From Rossellomorea orangium (GTDB taxonomy: Bacteria > Bacillota > Bacilli > Bacillales > Bacillaceae_B), in assembly GCF_019334305.1 (NCBI RefSeq), contig NZ_JAHWGH010000017.1, positions 62,001-126,000 of the forward strand: DNA of 64,000 nucleotides, in the 5' to 3' direction. Within the stretch, counting starts at the first letter, position 1. Each line of letters begins with the position of its first letter. The notes under the pieces were generated by a model. The model was not told where the DNA came from, made no database searches, and saw nothing but the letters and a program-made list of their open reading frames with translations. This document shows positions 8,867-17,777 of this stretch, piece after piece. Position numbers and translations under genes: made by a program.

Positions 8867-10060
8867 CTAAAATTTAAGTAAGTGACCCAACTTAGCGTGC
8901 TTTGTTTTTAAATACTTTTCGTTTTCGAATTTCGCCGGCATTTGAATCGGTACGCGGTCCACGATCTCCAGGCCATATCCGTTGATCCCGGCAATTTTTC
9001 GCGGATTATTGGTCAATAGGCGCATCTTTGTTAATCCTAAATCCCTTAAGATCTGTGCTCCGATTCCATATTCCCTCAAATCATCGCCAAAGCCCAGTTT
9101 TTCATTGGCTTCGACGGTATCGTAGCCTTCTTCCTGGAGCTTATAAGCCTTTAATTTATTGATCAAACCAATTCCCCGGCCCTCTTGCCTCATGTAAAGG
9201 AGTACTCCTTTACCCTCTTCCTCAATTTGTGTGAGAGCTGTGGCTAGCTGGGGACCGCAATCACATCGATTGGAGCCGAATACATCACCTGTCAGGCATT
9301 CCGAGTGAACGCGAACGAGCACCTCTTCGTCCCCAGTCCATTCACCCTTTACAAGAGCGATATGCTCTTTCCCGGTAATGTTTTCTGTATATGCGACTGC
9401 TTTAAAGTTTCCGAATTCGGTTGGAAGTTCAATCTCCACTTCCCTTGTCACAAGTTTTTCATTTTTTCTTCGATATCGGATCAGATCTTCAATAGAGATG
9501 ATCTTTAAATCCCATTTATCGGCTAGCTTCATTAATTCAGGAACCCTCGCCATCGTTCCGTCCTCATTCATAATCTCACATATGACACCCGATGGTTCTG
9601 CACCAGACAGAACAGCCAGATCGATGGCGGCTTCTGTATGGCCGGCCCGCTTTAAAACGCCGCCATTTTTGGCGACTAGGGGAAATACATGCCCCGGCCT
9701 TTTGAAGTCTTCAGGTGCTGACGCTGGATTCAATAATTCCCGGATGGTCGCCGATCTTTCGTAAGCACTGATCCCGGTCGATGCCGATTTATGATCAACC
9801 GAAATAGTAAATGCAGTTCCGTGCGGATCGGTGTTTAACGTTGTCATCGGTGAGAGCTTCAACTTTTGTGCGAGATCTTCGGTAATCGGGGCACATATCA
9901 AGCCCCTTCCTTCCTTCGCCATGAAATTGATGACATCAGGTGTCGCTTTATCGGAGAGTGCAATAAAGTCCCCTTCGTTTTCCCGATTTTCATCATCGAC
10001 GACAATTACGACCTTACCAGCCTTCAAATCTTCAATTGCTTCTTCAATCTTGTTAAACAT
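8867..10060 (-). CDS. ribBA: Bifunctional DHBP synthase / GTP cyclohydrolase II
   Basis: 397-residue fusion supplying both riboflavin precursors. The N-terminal half (about 1-200) makes 3,4-dihydroxy-2-butanone 4-phosphate: [13 protein letters not shown] and [10 protein letters not shown] are the acidic and substrate loops, with [12 protein letters not shown] downstream. The C-terminal half is GTP cyclohydrolase [22 protein letters not shown] gives the zinc cysteines and RQEGRGIGL the catalytic segment. ATG 10060 has AGGAGGGG seven bases upstream; an upstream in-frame codon at 10093 lies inside ribE. The ribE stop is 16 bases away. It is the third gene of the FMN-controlled operon. Confidence 0.98.
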   Translation of the reverse strand: MFNKIEEAIEDLKAGKVVIVVDDENRENEGDFIALSDKATPDVINFMAKEGRGLICAPITEDLAQKLKLSPMTTLNTDPHGTAFTISVDHKSASTGISAYERSATIRELLNPASAPEDFKRPGHVFPLVAKNGGVLKRAGHTEAAIDLAVLSGAEPSGVICEIMNEDGTMARVPELMKLADKWDLKIISIEDLIRYRRKNEKLVTREVEIELPTEFGNFKAVAYTENITGKEHIALVKGEWTGDEEVLVRVHSECLTGDVFGSNRCDCGPQLATALTQIEEEGKGVLLYMRQEGRGIGLINKLKAYKLQEEGYDTVEANEKLGFGDDLREYGIGAQILRDLGLTKMRLLTNNPRKIAGINGYGLEIVDRVPIQMPAKFENEKYLKTKHAKLGHLLKF

Positions 10061-10076
10061 GGGGCAACCCCTCCTA

Positions 10077-10733
10077 TTAGTCAGCAAAACCATTTTGTGA
10101 CAAGAAATCGTAACTGATGTTGTTTGACGTGCTCTTCACTTGCTCCTTCGCTTCATAAAAGCGATGAAAGTACTTTGCCATCACATCACATTCAATATTG
10201 ACGATATCCCCTACTTTTTTTTCACCCAGGACCGTGTCTCCTCTTGTTTGAGGGATCAATGATATGGTTATCATATTGCTATGTACACCAAATACGGTAA
10301 GGGAAGTGCCATCAATTGCGACAGAGCCTTTCATGATGAATAAATGGCTCTGATGTTCAGGAATGGAAATGTCCATGTACCATGCATTTTCCACTTTTTC
10401 CACTCTTACGATGCTGCCAATTCCGTCTACATGTCCATTGACGAAATGGCCGCCGAATCGGCCGTTGGCAGCCATGGCTCTCTCAAGATTCACTCTTGAA
10501 CCCCTGGATAGTGTCCTCAACGTTGTACCCTCAAATGTCTCAGGCATTACGTCCACTTGAAATTCCCCCCGATTGAAAGAAGTCACGGTCAAACAGACGC
10601 CATTTACACTGATGCTGTCACCGACCTGCACATCTTCCAGTACCCGTTCGGCTGAAATGGTGAGTTCCATGGAAGAAGATGATTTCCTCATGCGTTCAAT
10701 GGAGCCGATTTCTTCAATAATTCCAGTAAACAT
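10077..10733 (-). CDS. ribE: Riboflavin synthase alpha chain
   Basis: Catalyses the dismutation of two lumazine molecules into riboflavin. The 218 residues form two similar lumazine-binding barrels: the first begins [15 protein letters not shown], the second follows [24 protein letters not shown]-like sequence and [12 protein letters not shown] match the family. ATG 10733 is preferred over ATG 10742 because it aligns with the invariant MFTGI start and has AAAGGATGG upstream. It is called ribB in older B. subtilis nomenclature. It lies 23 bases after ribD in the riboflavin operon. Confidence 0.97.
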   Translation of the reverse strand: MFTGIIEEIGSIERMRKSSSSMELTISAERVLEDVQVGDSISVNGVCLTVTSFNRGEFQVDVMPETFEGTTLRTLSRGSRVNLERAMAANGRFGGHFVNGHVDGIGSIVRVEKVENAWYMDISIPEHQSHLFIMKGSVAIDGTSLTVFGVHSNMITISLIPQTRGDTVLGEKKVGDIVNIECDVMAKYFHRFYEAKEQVKSTSNNISYDFLSQNGFAD

Positions 10734-10756
10734 CTTTTCCATCCTTTCATAAAAGC

Positions 10757-11842
10757 TTAAATAGTAGGCACTGCAACAATCTTAATATCCTTACCTACAC
10801 GTTCCAGGCTCAAAATCTCCATCTCAAGACCTTCTGCTATGGTCGGAAATCCGTCCCCGCCAAAGCTCGTGTAGGCAGAGCTTCCGCCTATCAATTTCGG
10901 AGACATGTACATGATTAATTCCTGAAAGGCTTTTTCCTTTAAGAAAGTAGCATGGATTGTTGATCCACCTTCCACATAAAGGGATCCGATATGCCTGGCA
11001 CCCAGTTCTTTCAACACGGAATGAATGTCGATTTCTTCATCAGAAAGGGTGACGACTTCACAGCCTTTTTCCAAGAAGGGCTGTCTCTGTTCTTCATTGA
11101 CAGAATTCCCTGTGAAAATGACCGTCGCACTTTGTGAGTCTTCCACTACATGGGAGTGGAGTGGTGTTCGTAAATGGGTATCCAGAATAATTCGAATGGG
11201 GTTTTTTCCACCTTGGGGCAAACGGGTGGTCAGGTGCGGGTTATCTTGTATAACGGTATTGACTCCTACTAATATCGCGTCATGCCGGTGACGATCATAG
11301 TGGACTTCGGTTCTTGATTCTTCTGATGTGATCCATTTGCTGTCTCCTGATACAGAAGCGGTTTTCCCGTCTAGAGTGACTGCTGTTTTAAGCGTAACAA
11401 ACGGGGTTCCATTTTGAATGTAGTGAAAGAAATGCTTATTGAGCTCACAGGCTTCTTCCTCGAGCTCCCCTACCACTACATCAATGCCAGCATCCCTTAA
11501 TTGTTGAATTCCACGTCCCGAGACATGTGGATTGGGATCCATGGTTGCCACATGCACAGTCTTTACATCGCTTGAAATAAGAAGCTCTGAGCATGGGGGT
11601 GTTTTCCCGTGGTGGGAGCAAGGTTCCAGAGTGACATAAACGTCGCTTCCTCTCGCCTTTTCGCCTGCAGCCTTGATGGCAAGCACTTCTGCATGACCTT
11701 CACCTGCTTTAAGATGGGCACCCATCCCAACAATTTCTCCATTATTCACTACCACCGCCCCCACCATCGGGTTTGGTGATGTCTGGCCATGGGTGGACTT
11801 TGCCATCGAAAGAGCAAGCTTCATATAATGAGAGTGATCCAA
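10757..11842 (-). CDS. ribD: Bifunctional pyrimidine deaminase/reductase RibD
   Basis: Second and third steps of riboflavin synthesis, 361 residues. The N-terminal CMP/dCMP-deaminase fold has GEGHAEVLAIKAAG (zinc His, Glu) and TLEPCSHHGKTPPCSELL (zinc Cys). The C-terminal half is the NADPH-dependent reductase (about 145-361), with KTAVTLDGKTA and VEGGSTIHATF. The start is TTG at 11842: a perfect AGGAGG lies eight bases upstream. It is the first gene of ribDE(BA)H, about 40 bases downstream of the riboswitch terminator, so its expression is set by FMN. Confidence 0.97.
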   Translation of the reverse strand: MDHSHYMKLALSMAKSTHGQTSPNPMVGAVVVNNGEIVGMGAHLKAGEGHAEVLAIKAAGEKARGSDVYVTLEPCSHHGKTPPCSELLISSDVKTVHVATMDPNPHVSGRGIQQLRDAGIDVVVGELEEEACELNKHFFHYIQNGTPFVTLKTAVTLDGKTASVSGDSKWITSEESRTEVHYDRHRHDAILVGVNTVIQDNPHLTTRLPQGGKNPIRIILDTHLRTPLHSHVVEDSQSATVIFTGNSVNEEQRQPFLEKGCEVVTLSDEEIDIHSVLKELGARHIGSLYVEGGSTIHATFLKEKAFQELIMYMSPKLIGGSSAYTSFGGDGFPTIAEGLEMEILSLERVGKDIKIVAVPTI

Positions 11843-11882
11843 AGAATTGACCTCCTTTCCTAAATAAATATCGTAAAATAAA

Positions 11883-11912
11883 GAAACCCCAAGTATTATT
11901 TATACTTGGGGG
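11883..11912 (-). terminator. Attenuator terminator of the FMN riboswitch
   Basis: CCCCAAGTAT pairs with ATACTTGGGG around AAATA, followed on the minus strand by TTTCTTTATTTT. It lies between the riboswitch aptamer and ribD, where FMN binding would favour it. Confidence 0.9.
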
Positions 11913-12017
11913 AAGTTGGCATGACTAAATAAAGCATCCAATCAATCGATCAAAAAGAAAAAATACCCATAAGAATGTGGTATATGCTCCTATCAAGATC
12001 ATCAACCAGATACTGCC

Positions 12018-12159
12018 GTTCCTTCTCCCATCCAGACTTTCACTGTCGGCTTTGGAGTTTCACCAAATCCACCGTCTAATCTTCATTAGCCGGGTCACGG
12101 ACTAAGAGCCTATGCTCATCACCGCCGGTAGGGAATTTCACCCTGCCCCGAAGGAAACC
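12018..12159 (-). ncRNA. FMN riboswitch (RFN element)
   Basis: The minus strand carries the conserved RFN blocks in order: CTTCGGGGCAGGGTGAAATT, CCCTACCGGCGGTGATG, then after the variable arm GGTGAAACTCC, AGCCGACAGTGAAAGTC and TGGATGGGAGAAGG. The closing stem P1 is GTTTCCTT with AAGGAAC. It senses flavin mononucleotide and controls the downstream ribDE(BA)H operon through the terminator at 11883-11912. Together with the leader it fills the 466-base gap between ribD and the next gene. Confidence 0.97.
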
Positions 12160-12269
12160 TATTCGATTAACATTATTCTATCATAGTTTCCTTGTTGAAA
12201 TCATCTAAGGCGCTTAAAAAAATTATTTTTGTATTAATTTTTAGAAAGCTCTCTATATAACAATAAAAA

Positions 12270-12302
12270 AGAGGAAGCCGCTACTTTATAGAAGCATCCT
12301 CC
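12270..12302 (-). terminator. Terminator of the copper-binding protein gene
   Basis: GAGGA..GC..CTA pairs with TAG..GC..TCCTC (imperfect stem) and is followed by TTTTTTATTG on the minus strand, just after the stop codon at 12309. Confidence 0.65.
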
Positions 12303-12308
12303 ATTTCA

Positions 12309-12629
12309 TTATGTTACGAGCATCCTGCATTCTTCAGCACATTTAAAACAGGCTTCGGCACAATCCCTACAATGTTGCTGGTCATGCGAATGGCATTCCG
12401 CCCCACACGCATCACAGATCTCTGCACAGAGGGAGAGGATGCGTTGCACAAATTTACTGCTCCGTTCCATGGCATGAAGGGTATAGGCACAAATGTCAGC
12501 GCACTCTCGATCGAGTTCGATACACTTCATCATCGGTTTCTCTTCTTTCAGGCACGCATGATAGCACACATTGCATGCTTCCCTGCAACGTTCTAAAGCC
12601 GACAAACATGATTTGTAGTCAGCATTCAT
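12309..12629 (-). CDS. Four-helix-bundle copper-binding protein
   Basis: 106 residues with about 17 cysteines spaced along four predicted helices: CREACNVCYHAC, CIELDRECADIC, CAEICDACGAEC and CRDCAEACFKCAEEC. This is the pattern of the YhjQ / ferredoxin-like DUF326 and copper storage protein (Csp) group, in which Cys thiols line the bundle and store Cu(I). No signal peptide is seen, so it is cytosolic. GGAGG lies seven bases upstream of ATG 12629. No copper ATPase or CsoR regulator is adjacent, so the metal is inferred from the family. Confidence 0.85.
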   Translation of the reverse strand: MNADYKSCLSALERCREACNVCYHACLKEEKPMMKCIELDRECADICAYTLHAMERSSKFVQRILSLCAEICDACGAECHSHDQQHCRDCAEACFKCAEECRMLVT

Positions 12630-12685
12630 CTTACCACCTCCATCACTGTCCTTTTAGTGTACCCATTTCCAGTGAAAAGAATAAA

Positions 12686-13381
12686 TCAGGAAGTGAGAAA
12701 ATAATCACTATCTACGTACCACAAAAATATCAGGAGCCAATCCATCTCATCACTGTATGTCTCATAAAATGAAACGTAACTATGGTGAGAGTCAAACAGT
12801 CTTTGTATACTCTGGGGAAGATACCCTTTTTGTAAAGATAGATGATTTTGCTCCTGATAATTCAAGATCCATCGCTTATTCCCTTTATAAATGAGGACAG
12901 TGTCCCCACCCTCACTCTGCCATTCTATTGCGGTGGCACTTTGATACTTCAATTGAAACGTCATTTTCGACTTTGGGTGGTCAATCTTAATGGTCCGACT
13001 CCATTTTGAAAATGACAAAGGTCCTTTATTCCTCCGGTGTAGCTGGTATTGCTTAGGATTATTGATCATGGATGTCCGTTGAATAAAGTAGTCAGACCAG
13101 CCGTTGGTTTTCAGGTAATAGGAGCCTTCTTTCGTGTGAACACCTACAAGTGAATGAAGAGAAACAGGCATCTTTTCATAAAATAATCGGTTGGCCTTTT
13201 TCAATTCTTTCTTAATACTATAGCTAAGGTAAAGATTTGAACAAGCAGGGATGAATATCAACAGAGGAAAATAATACAATTGTTGTGTCACGACAAGCAT
13301 CCCCACACCAATGAGAAAGTACATGACACTTCGAAAAAGTAACGTATACTGTTCATTTTTGTATATTTGATAGAGGTTCAT
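12686..13381 (-). CDS. Hypothetical membrane-anchored protein
   Basis: 231 residues that I do not recognise. Two adjacent hydrophobic stretches (about residues 15-50) form a membrane hairpin near the N-terminus, after a short basic and aromatic head (MNLYQIYKNEQYT). The remaining 180 residues are soluble, rich in Tyr, Lys and Ser, and look beta-stranded. A patch AAAGGA lies upstream of ATG 13381 with a long spacing. Flanked by two terminators (upstream 13450-13516, downstream its own strand has none clear), it is probably monocistronic. No catalytic motif was seen. Confidence 0.6.
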   Translation of the reverse strand: MNLYQIYKNEQYTLLFRSVMYFLIGVGMLVVTQQLYYFPLLIFIPACSNLYLSYSIKKELKKANRLFYEKMPVSLHSLVGVHTKEGSYYLKTNGWSDYFIQRTSMINNPKQYQLHRRNKGPLSFSKWSRTIKIDHPKSKMTFQLKYQSATAIEWQSEGGDTVLIYKGNKRWILNYQEQNHLSLQKGYLPQSIQRLFDSHHSYVSFYETYSDEMDWLLIFLWYVDSDYFLTS

Positions 13382-13449
13382 GAAATGCTCGTCCTTTCAA
13401 GGAATCTCTATCATATTTATGTGAAAAAATGATAAAAAGACCTTTAGAA

Positions 13450-13516
13450 AGGAAAAGACGAAGAATTTACGAAACTCTCATTACTGAAAGAGTCGTTCTG
13501 TAAATCCTTCGCCTTA
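13450..13516 (-). terminator. Long terminator of the patatin gene
   Basis: GGCGAAGGATTTAC pairs with GTAAATTCTTCGTC around an inner hairpin (GACTCTTTCAG/GAGAGTTTC), followed on the minus strand by TTTTCC. It follows the patatin stop at 13519. Confidence 0.7.
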
Positions 13517-13518
13517 TT

Positions 13519-14406
13519 TTATGAGTGCAGTAGTTCACCTGACTGGTTCCATTCGACCAACTGTTTCAACTTCGATTCTGCATCATGATAGCCCTGCCAG
13601 TACAATTCGTCCAATTTCCGCGGATTTTTTTCAATCCGGCTGACTTTAAGGGGATGCTGGGGCTGGATAATCAAAACGTCCCCCTTTTTTTCTTTCACTT
13701 CTATTTCCTCAATTATCTGATTGTAACGCAAATATCGGTTCATCAATGTTTTATGAAGCTCTGGATATTGGGGATACTTTTTTCTCACAAGAAACGAAAA
13801 CCTAGAAGGCTTTTTATAATATCCCCTATTACGGGTCAGGATGACCACATTTTTCTTGAATCCGTCCTGCTCGGCTTTTTCGATGGGAACCGGATCACTT
13901 ATCCCACCGTCAAGGAGATGTCGTGAATTGAATTCAACGACCGGTGCTACAAATGGGAGAGAACTTGATGCACGAATTATGGTAAGTAGATCTTCTCCAT
14001 AGTCATTCCTTGAGAAATAGGCCGGCCTCCCTGTATGACAATCCGTGGTACCGACAACAAATTCCGTTCCGTTCGAATGAAAGGCTTTGTAATCGAAGGG
14101 GACCAGTTTGTTTGGGATTTCATCAAAGACATAGTCCATTCCGAATAATTCGCCCGTTTTCCAATAGTTCCGCCATGATAAGTATTTTGGGTCGCGGATG
14201 AAATCCACATTGACCTTTTTATTCCGCCCGTTTTGCTTGGATAAAAAGGAAGCAGCATTACATGCACCTGCGGAGACTCCGATGACATAAGGGAATTCAA
14301 TGCCGTTCTCCAAGAAATATTCCAGGGCACCTGCTGTATAAATCCCTCTCATTCCGCCTCCTTCAAGAACGAGACCCGTCTCGTTTATCATCATCTTCTT
14401 GAACAC
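13519..14406 (-). CDS. Patatin-like phospholipase
   Basis: About 295 residues of the RssA/YjjU-type patatin family, cytosolic serine acyl hydrolases with a Ser-Asp dyad. Visible are LVLEGGGMRGIYTAGAL (oxyanion glycines), GVSAGACNA (nucleophile GxSxG) and LLDGGISDPVPI (catalytic Asp in DGG). The substrate is unknown. The start is uncertain: GTG 14406, ATG 14394 and ATG 14391 are all in frame, and the gene overlaps the end of the upstream Nudix gene by 29 to 44 bases, suggesting translational coupling. It is third in the GNAT-Nudix-patatin operon. Confidence 0.9.
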   Translation of the reverse strand: MFKKMMINETGLVLEGGGMRGIYTAGALEYFLENGIEFPYVIGVSAGACNAASFLSKQNGRNKKVNVDFIRDPKYLSWRNYWKTGELFGMDYVFDEIPNKLVPFDYKAFHSNGTEFVVGTTDCHTGRPAYFSRNDYGEDLLTIIRASSSLPFVAPVVEFNSRHLLDGGISDPVPIEKAEQDGFKKNVVILTRNRGYYKKPSRFSFLVRKKYPQYPELHKTLMNRYLRYNQIIEEIEVKEKKGDVLIIQPQHPLKVSRIEKNPRKLDELYWQGYHDAESKLKQLVEWNQSGELLHS

Positions 14407-14797
14407 CCGCCTTCTGCTGTAGTAAATAGTGTTTTACTTCATGAGGGTAGAGATCCATTCCGTAGAGTTTTTCTATAGGTATCCAGCAGGGGATATAGTT
14501 TCCTCTATTCCGGAAGATATCATATTCTTCTCCCTTTCCTGTACCAAATAAACCATTATATTTTCCCACAAAATAATAAGAATGTGTATCAATCTGCCTG
14601 AAGGTCATTGCGAATTTCAGTTCCGAAACGTTAATCCCCAATTCTTCCTTCGCTTCCCTGGTTGCCGTTTCGATTTCGGTTTCACCTTTCTCCATGCCTC
14701 CGCCTGGAATGACATAATAAACGGAGTCATCCCTTATTCTCTTAATGACGGCTACCTTTTCATCGTCAATCAGAATGATGCCAACACGATGCTTCAT
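14363..14797 (-). CDS. Nudix hydrolase
   Basis: 144 residues with the Nudix box GGGMEKGETEIETATREAKE followed by ELGIN (G-x5-E-x7-REUXEE pattern; Mg2+-binding glutamates present). It hydrolyses a nucleoside diphosphate linked to another moiety; the substrate cannot be inferred. The N-terminal MKHRVGIILIDDEKVAVIKR is typical of small MutT-like members. GGAGG seven bases before ATG 14797 decides the start. Its ATG overlaps the stop of the upstream Clp_N-GNAT gene as ATGA, and its 3' end overlaps the patatin start. Confidence 0.9.
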   Translation of the reverse strand: MKHRVGIILIDDEKVAVIKRIRDDSVYYVIPGGGMEKGETEIETATREAKEELGINVSELKFAMTFRQIDTHSYYFVGKYNGLFGTGKGEEYDIFRNRGNYIPCWIPIEKLYGMDLYPHEVKHYLLQQKAGVQEDDDKRDGSRS

Positions 14798-15672
14798 TTC
14801 CAATCCTCCAAGGGGATCAATTTTGCATTGCACGTTTGTTCATAAAATTCAATTGGGCCAGCTTCTTTTAACACGACATACATATATCGTTTCTCTTTCA
14901 TGCTTTGCAAAGCAGCATAGAGGAGCTTCCTTCCCACTCCCTGATGCCTGGCGGTTGGCAGTATCCCCATCGGTCCAAATACCCCCTTTTTGTTCATATA
15001 GACATCATACGCTGCAAAACCCACCATCTCTCCTCCCATCTTTGCTTTTAAGATTGGGATGTGAGGTGCCGGGGACTGAAAAGCACACCTTAGCGTCTCG
15101 GACCAATTCTCTCCGAAATGACGTTGCGACCAGGAAAGGAGGGCATCTTTCTCCTTTATGTCAACGAAGCTTATTTCAACCTGACCGTCTTCTTTAAAAG
15201 ACCAATCTCTATTTAATAAATCCACGGTTAAATCCCTGGATGATGCGACAGTTTGCATAATCCTCTCTTTACGGACAACCTTCAACCCACTTTCCAACTC
15301 TGGGTGATCTGAGAGAAGCGAGTAAAAGGCCTTTATGATGTGTCCTTCATTAAGGAACGTTTGGTTATATCGCTTCATGATATCAATTGAGGCATTCCAT
15401 ATTTTCAGGGTATTTAATGATGGTGGCTTGGAAAATGATTCAATCCAAATCCCTGAGGATGCTTCAGGAGAAAGTGATTTAATCAATCCTTCTATCTCAT
15501 CCAAATTCGGTTCAATAAGGTCATGCATTTCTCTTAAAGTCCCTTTTCTCACGAGGGCCGCTCCCATGAATAGGTCAATACTTTGAATGCTCGCATGCTG
15601 ATTTCTCTCAGCCAGCTCATGTGCTTGTTGGATCATTTGTTGTACTTTTTGTGTCAATCGGGGAGCTTTCAT
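14794..15672 (-). CDS. Clp_N-like / GNAT acetyltransferase fusion
   Basis: 292 residues in two parts. Residues 1 to about 130 look like the Clp ATPase N-terminal double repeat (LTQKVQQMIQQAHELAERNQ...IQSIDLFMGA and NEGHIIKAFYSLLSDHPELES), which in ClpC/ClpA binds adaptors and substrates. From about 155 on is a GNAT domain with the acetyl-CoA loop PTARHQGVGRKLL. This suggests an acetyltransferase with a protein-recognition module; the target is unknown. AAGGAGGAGGG precedes ATG 15672. It is first gene of the GNAT-Nudix-patatin operon. Confidence 0.8.
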   Translation of the reverse strand: MKAPRLTQKVQQMIQQAHELAERNQHASIQSIDLFMGAALVRKGTLREMHDLIEPNLDEIEGLIKSLSPEASSGIWIESFSKPPSLNTLKIWNASIDIMKRYNQTFLNEGHIIKAFYSLLSDHPELESGLKVVRKERIMQTVASSRDLTVDLLNRDWSFKEDGQVEISFVDIKEKDALLSWSQRHFGENWSETLRCAFQSPAPHIPILKAKMGGEMVGFAAYDVYMNKKGVFGPMGILPTARHQGVGRKLLYAALQSMKEKRYMYVVLKEAGPIEFYEQTCNAKLIPLEDWK

Positions 15673-15774
15673 TGATTTCCCTCCTCCTTATACCACCATT
15701 CGACATCAATCGCTGAATTCCTTTTACATTATTCGTGAGGTCCGTCCCTCTCCCACAAGAGTTGCGTCATGCCG

Positions 15775-16551
15775 TCAGCTCAGTTCTTTTTTCTTGGAGA
15801 TGGTCGGAGTGATGAGGAGGATGGTTAAACATATGACCACGGTAAAAATGATGGTTACGGTTAAATTTTCATTCCAGCGTGAATACAGTATCAGATCATG
15901 AACATAATTGGTCAGCTGGCCAGGTGACCATTTTAAGGTTTTTGTCATATACCCTGAAAGAAAGGTGATCAACATGGTGGATCCGAGGGTATAAAATGCA
16001 GTTAGACCCGGCGATTGAGAAAAACTGCTGAAGAAAACGACCAAAGTCATGATAAAGATCAGCCATAACCCGTAAACGAGAGACCCCTTTAGCAATGGAT
16101 AGAAGGAAATACCGTCAAATAAAAGGTGGATGTAATAGGAACCCGATAGCATCCCAAGGCTGTAGGAAATCCATACAAGCACAAATGCAGCAGACCATTT
16201 GGAATAAATATAAGACGTGTATGGCACAGGTTTCATAAGAACCATGACAGCGTTGCCGGATCTCCTTTCTCCAGAAACCGTCCCCATAAATCCTAAAACG
16301 ATGACCAGAACACCGAAAGTACTGAATTGACCCATGATCGATAATACTACCTCAGCCGATGATGGGGTCGGGATGGATATGACCGTTCCTTCCGGAAGAT
16401 CCCCCACCGATTGCAGAATCTCAGGCATATAATAAGCCGTTAACGGTTCAGTCAACCCGAATAGAATGAACACGGCAGGCATCCAAAGTACCTTATAATT
16501 ACGTAATAGCTCCAGCATTTCCTTTCTGAATAAAACCCAGCCTATTTTCAT
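15775..16551 (-). CDS. yxlG: ABC-2 transporter permease (YxlG-like)
   Basis: 258 residues with six hydrophobic segments and the ABC-2/NosY-type fold; MKIGWVLFRKEMLELLRNYKVLW is the amphipathic start and GTVSGERRSGNAVMVLMKPV the conserved cytoplasmic loop after the second segment. Last gene of a three-gene operon that matches B. subtilis yxlE-yxlF-yxlG in order, size and type. In B. subtilis these lie in the sigY operon, where YxlE-type genes accompany an ECF sigma factor, which is not present here. The 4-base overlap with the ATPase gene implies coupled translation. The exported substrate is unknown. Confidence 0.85.
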   Translation of the reverse strand: MKIGWVLFRKEMLELLRNYKVLWMPAVFILFGLTEPLTAYYMPEILQSVGDLPEGTVISIPTPSSAEVVLSIMGQFSTFGVLVIVLGFMGTVSGERRSGNAVMVLMKPVPYTSYIYSKWSAAFVLVWISYSLGMLSGSYYIHLLFDGISFYPLLKGSLVYGLWLIFIMTLVVFFSSFSQSPGLTAFYTLGSTMLITFLSGYMTKTLKWSPGQLTNYVHDLILYSRWNENLTVTIIFTVVICLTILLITPTISKKKELS

Positions 16552-17450
16552 CTATTCATTACCTCCATGAAGACTTCTTCCAAGCTTTGTTCATGGCTCT
16601 CGAACTTGGTCACGCCCCACCCATGTGCAGAGATTAAGGAAAAGATCCTGGATCGGTCCCTTTCAAGGTCGGAAACTTCAAAGGATAGCTGTTTTCCATC
16701 GGAAATGATGTTGTGGAGCCAGTCTTTCTCCTTTAGAAAATGAAAGAACTTCTTGCTATCTTCATTAAAATGCAATTTCATCTTTAATCTGTGGTGTCTT
16801 GCCTTCACTTCTTCGATTGCCCCCCCTTCTATCAGTTCACCTTCATGCAAGAATAACACTTCATCACAAACATGCTCGGCGTCGTTTAATATATGGGTTG
16901 AAAACAAGATCGTCGTTTCTTTTTTTAACCCCTTTAATAATCCCAATACTTCCCTTCTGCCGAAAGGGTCCAGTGCCGAAACCGGTTCATCAAGGATCAG
17001 GAGCATAGGCTTATGAATAAGGGCTTGAGCAATTCCTAGACGCTGCTTCATTCCCCCTGAATATTGACCTATCTTTCGACCTTTCCCTTCCAGTAAGCCG
17101 ACCATACCGAGAAGTTTTTCTGCACGCTCCTGTGCGTCACCTTTTGTCATTCCTGAAATTTCACCTGAGAATACCAGGAACTCTTTTCCCGTCATCCATT
17201 CAAAAAAGGATGGATATTGTGGTAGATACCCGATTATTTCTCGGATATCTTCAGTCGGGACCGTTGTTTGGATGGAACCTCTTGTTGGTCTTATTAATCC
17301 AGCAAGCATATTTAAGGTCGTCGTTTTCCCTGCCCCGTTTGGACCTAGGAGAGCTGTACACGCCCCTTCTCTCAAACCAAATGAAATGTTTTTCACTGCA
17401 AGCTTTTCTCTGTATCTCTTTTCCAGATGGGCCACTTCCAGAACGTTCAT
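16548..17450 (-). CDS. yxlF: ABC transporter ATP-binding protein (YxlF-like)
   Basis: 300-residue ATPase subunit: Walker A GPNGAGKTT, Q-loop YLPQYPSFFEWMTGKE, signature YSGGMKQRLGIAQAL, Walker B LLILDEPVSALD and switch His in FSTHIL. The C-terminal 80 residues form the extension common in CcmA/NatA-type ATPases. It overlaps the preceding small gene and the following permease gene by four bases each (ATGA). Together they would form a homodimeric-ATPase ABC-2 exporter; B. subtilis YxlF is the closest recognised relative. Confidence 0.92.
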   Translation of the reverse strand: MNVLEVAHLEKRYREKLAVKNISFGLREGACTALLGPNGAGKTTTLNMLAGLIRPTRGSIQTTVPTEDIREIIGYLPQYPSFFEWMTGKEFLVFSGEISGMTKGDAQERAEKLLGMVGLLEGKGRKIGQYSGGMKQRLGIAQALIHKPMLLILDEPVSALDPFGRREVLGLLKGLKKETTILFSTHILNDAEHVCDEVLFLHEGELIEGGAIEEVKARHHRLKMKLHFNEDSKKFFHFLKEKDWLHNIISDGKQLSFEVSDLERDRSRIFSLISAHGWGVTKFESHEQSLEEVFMEVMNR

Positions 17451-17662
17451 CGGGTATGTCTCCTTCCAAAGACGAAATAGATGACAGGACCGATGATATT
17501 AATGAACAGAATGATCAATAACCAAAGCCATTTCGGTCCTCTTGTTGACTTTATTCGTATTAAATCAATCACCGCCACCAACATGAGAATGAATTGAATG
17601 ACTATGACCGGAGCAATAAGCCCCCAGTTGACAGACTGCAATGCTTGTTGTATTTCGCTCAT
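17447..17662 (-). CDS. yxlE: PLDc_N-domain membrane protein (YxlE-like)
   Basis: 71 residues with two transmembrane segments (about 13-33 and 45-65) and the RGPKWLWLLIILFINIIGPVIYFVFGR signature split over them, which is the phospholipase D-nuclease N-terminal (PLDc_N) family. In B. subtilis YxlE is encoded with YxlF/YxlG and acts as a membrane-bound negative regulator of the ECF factor SigY. Here no sigY is adjacent, so it probably works with the transporter. GGAGGAAGAGG precedes ATG 17662. Confidence 0.88.
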   Translation of the reverse strand: MSEIQQALQSVNWGLIAPVIVIQFILMLVAVIDLIRIKSTRGPKWLWLLIILFINIIGPVIYFVFGRRHTR

Positions 17663-17691
17663 TATCCTCTTCCTCCTTTTGCTTTACTTTG

Positions 17692-17721
17692 ATTAGACGC
17701 ACGAAGAAGAAATTCGTTCAA
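17692..17721 (-). promoter_or_regulatory. Possible sigma-A promoter of yxlEFG
   Basis: TTGAAC and TCTAAT on the minus strand with 18 bases between, about 30 bases upstream of the yxlE start. The match is moderate. Confidence 0.4.
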
Positions 17722-17737
17722 TTACATTATTTTTCTC

Positions 17738-17777
17738 AAAAAAAAAAACTGACCGCCAACCGTTCGGGGATCAGTCA
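17738..17777 (-). terminator. Terminator of the WYL regulator gene
   Basis: ACTGATCCCC..GGCGGTCAGT hairpin followed by eleven T on the minus strand, directly after the stop at 17778. Confidence 0.85.
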
